From Leptospira ellinghausenii (GTDB lineage: Bacteria > Spirochaetota > Leptospiria > Leptospirales > Leptospiraceae): DNA of 6,316 bases. Made by a program: the position numbers and the translations under genes. How positions within the stretch are numbered: the stretch's first letter is position 1; each line of letters begins with the position of its first letter. The stretch lies in the NCBI RefSeq assembly GCF_003114815.1, contig NZ_BFAZ01000019.1, forward strand, positions 1 to 6,316. Reading direction: 5' to 3'. Below, piece after piece: positions 5,343 through 6,316 of the stretch. Below the pieces are notes generated by a model. It made no database searches. It was not told the origin of the DNA and was given only the letters and a program-made list of their open reading frames with translations.

Positions 5343-6316
5343 ATAGAATCTTATATACTTATAGCGAATCTCTTTTTCTAGACTTAAAAAAACATTTATT
5401 TGAAAAAGGAAACGAACTATTTAGCTTCTCTCGATTAGAGTCACTTAATCTAGATGAAGACACTTTATATTTCATAGATATTACATCCTTAACTACCACC
5501 CTATCCAACCCAGGCCAATCTACATATAATGCTGAAAAATTTTTAGATACCCTTAACTTTGAATATAGATTAATTATTGAAGAACCTAAAGCCGAGACTG
5601 CAATGCGATTATTAAAATTCCACATAGACGCAATAGAAAAATTTGAACTCTTCTCGGAAACAGAGACTATTAAATCCAATAAGGAAGACATGAAAATTCA
5701 CAAGAAATTAATTTCTAACTTATCAGATTCTGAAACATCAAATTTACTAATCCGTCTTCATGAAAACCTAATTGGTCACCGAATATTAAAAGATAGATTG
5801 TCGGAAGAAATTAGAAAATTTCAATTCTTCCGTAAACTTAATGAAGATAAAATATTATCCTTATTTCTAATGGGAAAGTCTGGTGTTGGTAAAACTGAAA
5901 TTGCCAGGATCTTACATGATTTTTTAGACCCAGATGGAAAATTGATTAAAATTAACTTTGGAAATTATAGTAGTAAAGATGCACTGAATAATTTAATAGG
6001 AAGTCCAAGAGGGTATATAGGGAGTGAAACTGGAGAACTTTCAGAAAAAATAAAAAAATCACAATCTGGATTAATATTAATTGATGAGTTCGAAAAAGCA
6101 GATGAAAAAGTTTTTCACTTTTTTCTCGAATTATTAGAAGATGGAAAATTTACTGATGCACAGGGAGTTGAATATAATCTTGAAGGATATATTATAATAT
6201 TTACCTCCAACTTGGACGCGAATGGCTTTGAAAAAATCATCTTTCCTGAACTTATCTCTCGCATTACATATATATGCGAACTTGAAACTTTAAACTGTTA
6301 TAGTTCAGTGAAAAAC
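5333..6316 (+). CDS. Clp/AAA_2-type ATPase with novel N-terminal domain, 3' end cut off
   Basis: The frame is open for 328 codons to the window end. GTG 5333 is the only start possible near the 5' end, because the codon before it is TAA. It overlaps the upstream gene by 10 bp; AAAGG about 12 nt upstream is a weak ribosome site. Residues 1-125 are unfamiliar. From about 144 (LIGHRILKDRL, like the IGQ..A motif of Clp proteins) the protein follows the second AAA+ module of ClpA/ClpB: Walker A GKSGVGKT (181-188), RGYIGSETGELSEKIKKS (226-243), Walker B LILIDE (247-252) followed by FEKAD, sensor-1 TSN (291-293), and arginine-finger-like PELISR (305-310, R310). It should hydrolyse ATP to unfold or remodel a protein. 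Only one AAA+ module is seen. Residues 322-328 are encoded by the 19-bp terminal repeat, so the true gene probably breaks off near residue 321 and lacks its C-terminal small domain here. Confidence 0.85.
   Translation, partial: MQLDRILYTYSESLFLDLKKHLFEKGNELFSFSRLESLNLDEDTLYFIDITSLTTTLSNPGQSTYNAEKFLDTLNFEYRLIIEEPKAETAMRLLKFHIDAIEKFELFSETETIKSNKEDMKIHKKLISNLSDSETSNLLIRLHENLIGHRILKDRLSEEIRKFQFFRKLNEDKILSLFLMGKSGVGKTEIARILHDFLDPDGKLIKINFGNYSSKDALNNLIGSPRGYIGSETGELSEKIKKSQSGLILIDEFEKADEKVFHFFLELLEDGKFTDAQGVEYNLEGYIIIFTSNLDANGFEKIIFPELISRITYICELETLNCYSSVKN
6296..6314. repeat. Right copy of 19-bp inverted repeat, probable mobile-element end
   Basis: TGTTATAGTTCAGTGAAAA is the exact reverse complement of bases 1-19. 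The ATPase frame stays open through it, but the preceding LETLN is the last part that fits a Clp-type ATPase. Both copies point out of the window, as expected if each side enters the same kind of element through one of its terminal repeats. Confidence 0.6.

Noticed and set aside
1..6316. Circular plasmid or phage genome closed by its end repeats
   Set aside because: The terminal 19 bp are inverted, not direct, so they do not join into a circle.

Overview
The window is AT-rich apart from its GC-richer intergenic repeats. Its genes have Shine-Dalgarno-like ribosome sites. The coding style and the long palindromic intergenic elements suggest a spirochaete such as Leptospira; this is a judgement from memory and low in certainty. 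The window looks like accessory DNA: a piece of a mercury/heavy-metal resistance locus, an IS481-family insertion sequence, and a run of unrelated genes each followed by an attC-like palindromic repeat, as in an integron cassette array. No integrase gene is present.

Left part (1-592): a truncated MerT-like gene on the minus strand diverges from a MerR-family regulator on the plus strand, with a 22-bp near-perfect operator dyad between them. The regulator carries three cysteines at exactly the spacing of the Hg(II)/Pb(II) ligands of MerR and PbrR. The MerT-like gene breaks off right after its Cys-Cys motif.

593-2410: a 312-bp intergenic palindrome that can fold as a cloverleaf (outer stem plus three arms) is followed within 2-3 bp by an apparently intact IS481-family element (about 995-2345) with one DDE transposase. 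Doubled subterminal sites lie 25 bp apart at both ends of the element.

2411-4448: a 225-aa protein with the N-terminal pattern of proteasome/HslV-type Ntn hydrolases, then attC-like element 1; a 341-aa RelA/SpoT-domain nucleotide pyrophosphokinase, then attC-like element 2. All three palindromic elements share a related 3' boundary (GTTA-type core, then GCAAT).

4467-6316: a two-gene unit made of a 291-aa protein of unknown function and, overlapping it by 10 bp, a Clp/AAA_2-type ATPase with an unfamiliar N-terminal domain. The ATPase runs off the window.

The outermost 19 bp of the window are perfect inverted repeats of each other, and they interrupt both merT and the ATPase gene. The simplest reading is that the window is a stretch between two copies of one repeated mobile element, with both ends stopping just inside its terminal repeat. 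The alarmone-synthetase-like gene, the candidate protease and the Clp-like pair are the kinds of cargo seen in toxin-antitoxin and anti-phage islands. That role is inferred from context, not shown.
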